From Candidatus Woesearchaeota archaeon (GTDB lineage Archaea; Nanobdellota; Nanobdellia; SCGC-AAA011-G17; JACPNG01): a stretch of DNA of 6,438 nt. How positions within the stretch are numbered: the stretch's first letter is position 1; every line of letters starts with the position of its first letter. The notes beneath the pieces were generated by a model that was given only the letters and a program-made list of their open reading frames with translations, was not told the DNA's origin and did not search any database. The translations under genes and the position numbers were made by a program. Location: the NCBI GenBank assembly GCA_016185555.1, contig JACPNI010000051.1, positions 1 through 6,438 of the forward strand, given 5' to 3'. Shown in pieces: positions 5,746 through 6,438 of the stretch.

Positions 5746-6135
5746 TTATTTTTCATTAGGATTCTTTTTATAACAGTCTGGTAATCTAATGACTTGCTTA
5801 GGTTCATTAATACCATATTTGGTCTCAAAAATTTTATCACAATTTCTGTCTTCTATTATGTAGAAACGATTATCGTTTCTATCTGGATATATTTGATATA
5901 ACCAAATATCATCATTACCATATACTTCTATAAAAGCGCTACTATCTTCTTCTGTATTGTGATAATAAAGAGCCTCAACTACCCCATCTTTGTAGGTGTT
6001 AATTTCACTATTAACAATTTTTGCATTTGTTTTATCAGGAACAGGAAATCCTTTTTCATTAACTTCTAAAGCACTTAAATTTGAACTCAAAGAAAGTATA
6101 CTGGCTAAACCCAATCCAATTAAAGTTTTTTTCAT
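5746..6135 (-). CDS. Small exported protein with two conserved cysteines, unknown function
   Basis: The 129-residue protein begins with a signal peptide: MKK, a hydrophobic core to about residue 20, and a likely cleavage after LSA (A22). The mature part carries no further membrane segment, so it is probably secreted or at the cell surface. The C-terminal third holds IIEDRNCDKIFETKYGI and LPDCYKK, with cysteines C99 and C121 that could form a disulfide. The D-x-N-x-D pattern around C99 looks slightly like a calcium loop but lacks a clear complete EF-hand. The neighbour at 6154-6438 is a paralog sharing this C-terminal pattern, so the pair arose by tandem duplication. The start is fixed by GGAGGAGG just upstream, and the stop lies three bases before adk. 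I do not recognise the family. Confidence 0.85.
   Translation of the reverse strand: MKKTLIGLGLASILSLSSNLSALEVNEKGFPVPDKTNAKIVNSEINTYKDGVVEALYYHNTEEDSSAFIEVYGNDDIWLYQIYPDRNDNRFYIIEDRNCDKIFETKYGINEPKQVIRLPDCYKKNPNEK
5861..5881. repeat. Perfect 21-bp palindrome inside the exported-protein gene
   Basis: The arms TAGAAACGAT and ATCGTTTCTA are perfect reverse complements around a central T. As RNA they could form an eight-pair stem with a five-base loop. On the coding strand they encode the symmetric stretch RNDNR. The paralog upstream lacks the palindrome at the matching place. Function is unknown. Confidence 0.8.
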
Positions 6136-6141
6136 TTTAAT

Positions 6142-6149
6142 CCTCCTCC
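6142..6149 (-). promoter_or_regulatory. Strong Shine-Dalgarno site of the exported-protein gene
   Basis: On the minus strand this reads GGAGGAGG, six bases before the ATG at 6135. It fixes that start and lies in the 18-base gap after the upstream paralog. Confidence 0.8.
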
Positions 6150-6153
6150 AAAA

Positions 6154-6438
6154 TTATTTTTTATAACAACTCGGAACTAATTTGATTTCTTTCAAATCAT
6201 CTTCAATATCATATTTTGTTTCAAAGATTCCATCACAATTTTTATCTTGTATTATTGTAATATGTTCTTCCGGCCCATTATTTGGATCAAACTTAAATAT
6301 AAAATAGGTCCATGTCTTATCATTTATTGTTAATTCTAAGAAACTATCATAACCATTTATTTTTTTATATCTCTTTATGATACCCTCTTCTGCATCATAA
6401 ACGAGTGGACCAACATGTTCTAACGGACCAATACGTTC
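6154..6438 (-). CDS. Paralog of the small exported protein, N-terminus outside window
   Basis: An open frame of 94 codons enters from the right edge on the minus strand and ends at TAA 6156-6154. Its C-terminus, with IIQDKNCDGIFETKYDI and LVPSCYKK, matches the neighbour's IIEDRNCDKIFETKYGI and LPDCYKK, including both cysteines and their spacing to within a residue or two. DNA similarity is also visible: 6211-6255 and 5815-5859 agree at 37 of 45 positions by my count. The visible part opens with a repeated hexapeptide ERIGPL-EHVGPL, not seen in the neighbour. A signal peptide is expected upstream of the window but cannot be seen. The 18-base gap to the next gene indicates one operon with it and adk. 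The function is not recognised. Confidence 0.8.
   Translation of the reverse strand, partial: ERIGPLEHVGPLVYDAEEGIIKRYKKINGYDSFLELTINDKTWTYFIFKFDPNNGPEEHITIIQDKNCDGIFETKYDIEDDLKEIKLVPSCYKK
6403..6438 (-). repeat. Two copies of an 18-base coding repeat at the right edge
   Basis: On the minus strand, GAACGTATTGGTCCGTTA is followed directly by GAACATGTTGGTCCACTC (13 of 18 bases equal). They encode ERIGPL and EHVGPL. The array may continue beyond the window edge. Confidence 0.6.

Overview
The window is AT-rich DNA that reads as archaeal. It has a TATA/BRE-type promoter, Shine-Dalgarno sites complementary to an archaeal 16S tail (AGGTGAT, GGAGGT), an archaeal-style GlmU-like enzyme (nucleotidylyltransferase plus left-handed beta-helix), and a winged-helix/MNT plus HEPN gene pair. 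The small compact genes and this gene mix fit a DPANN-type archaeon (Woesearchaeota-like), but no marker gene here fixes the lineage.

Left half, plus strand (2-3868): an amino-sugar cluster of glmS (3' part only), a GlmM-type phosphohexomutase, a small 59-codon ORF of unknown role, and a GlmU-like bifunctional enzyme. Together these would convert fructose-6-P through GlcN-6-P and GlcN-1-P to UDP-GlcNAc, a precursor for glycans. The mutase has no ATG, GTG or TTG in a plausible position. Its family N-terminus (KIFHAYDIRG) begins exactly at an ATA codon behind a strong Shine-Dalgarno site.

Middle, plus strand (3889-4931): a separately transcribed pair. Its promoter is followed by a 19-bp dyad that probably serves as an operator. 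Downstream lie a winged-helix protein with an MNT nucleotidyltransferase domain and an overlapping HEPN-domain protein, arranged like an MNT/HEPN toxin-antitoxin module. The HEPN motif lacks the usual histidine.

Right part, minus strand (6438 down to 5009): two tandem paralogous small proteins. The upstream one is cut by the window edge and the downstream one has a signal peptide. They are followed by adenylate kinase (adk). A 95-bp tandem duplication near the 3' end of adk shifts the frame and replaces the normal C-terminus with a short wrong tail; the original C-terminal coding sequence is still present beyond it (down to 5009). This is either a real allele-breaking duplication or an assembly join of two strain variants.

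No stretch longer than 300 bases lacks a gene. The largest gaps are about 120 bases before the glmU-like gene and about 77 bases between the convergent HEPN and adk regions. I saw no tRNA, rRNA, CRISPR array or insertion sequence.
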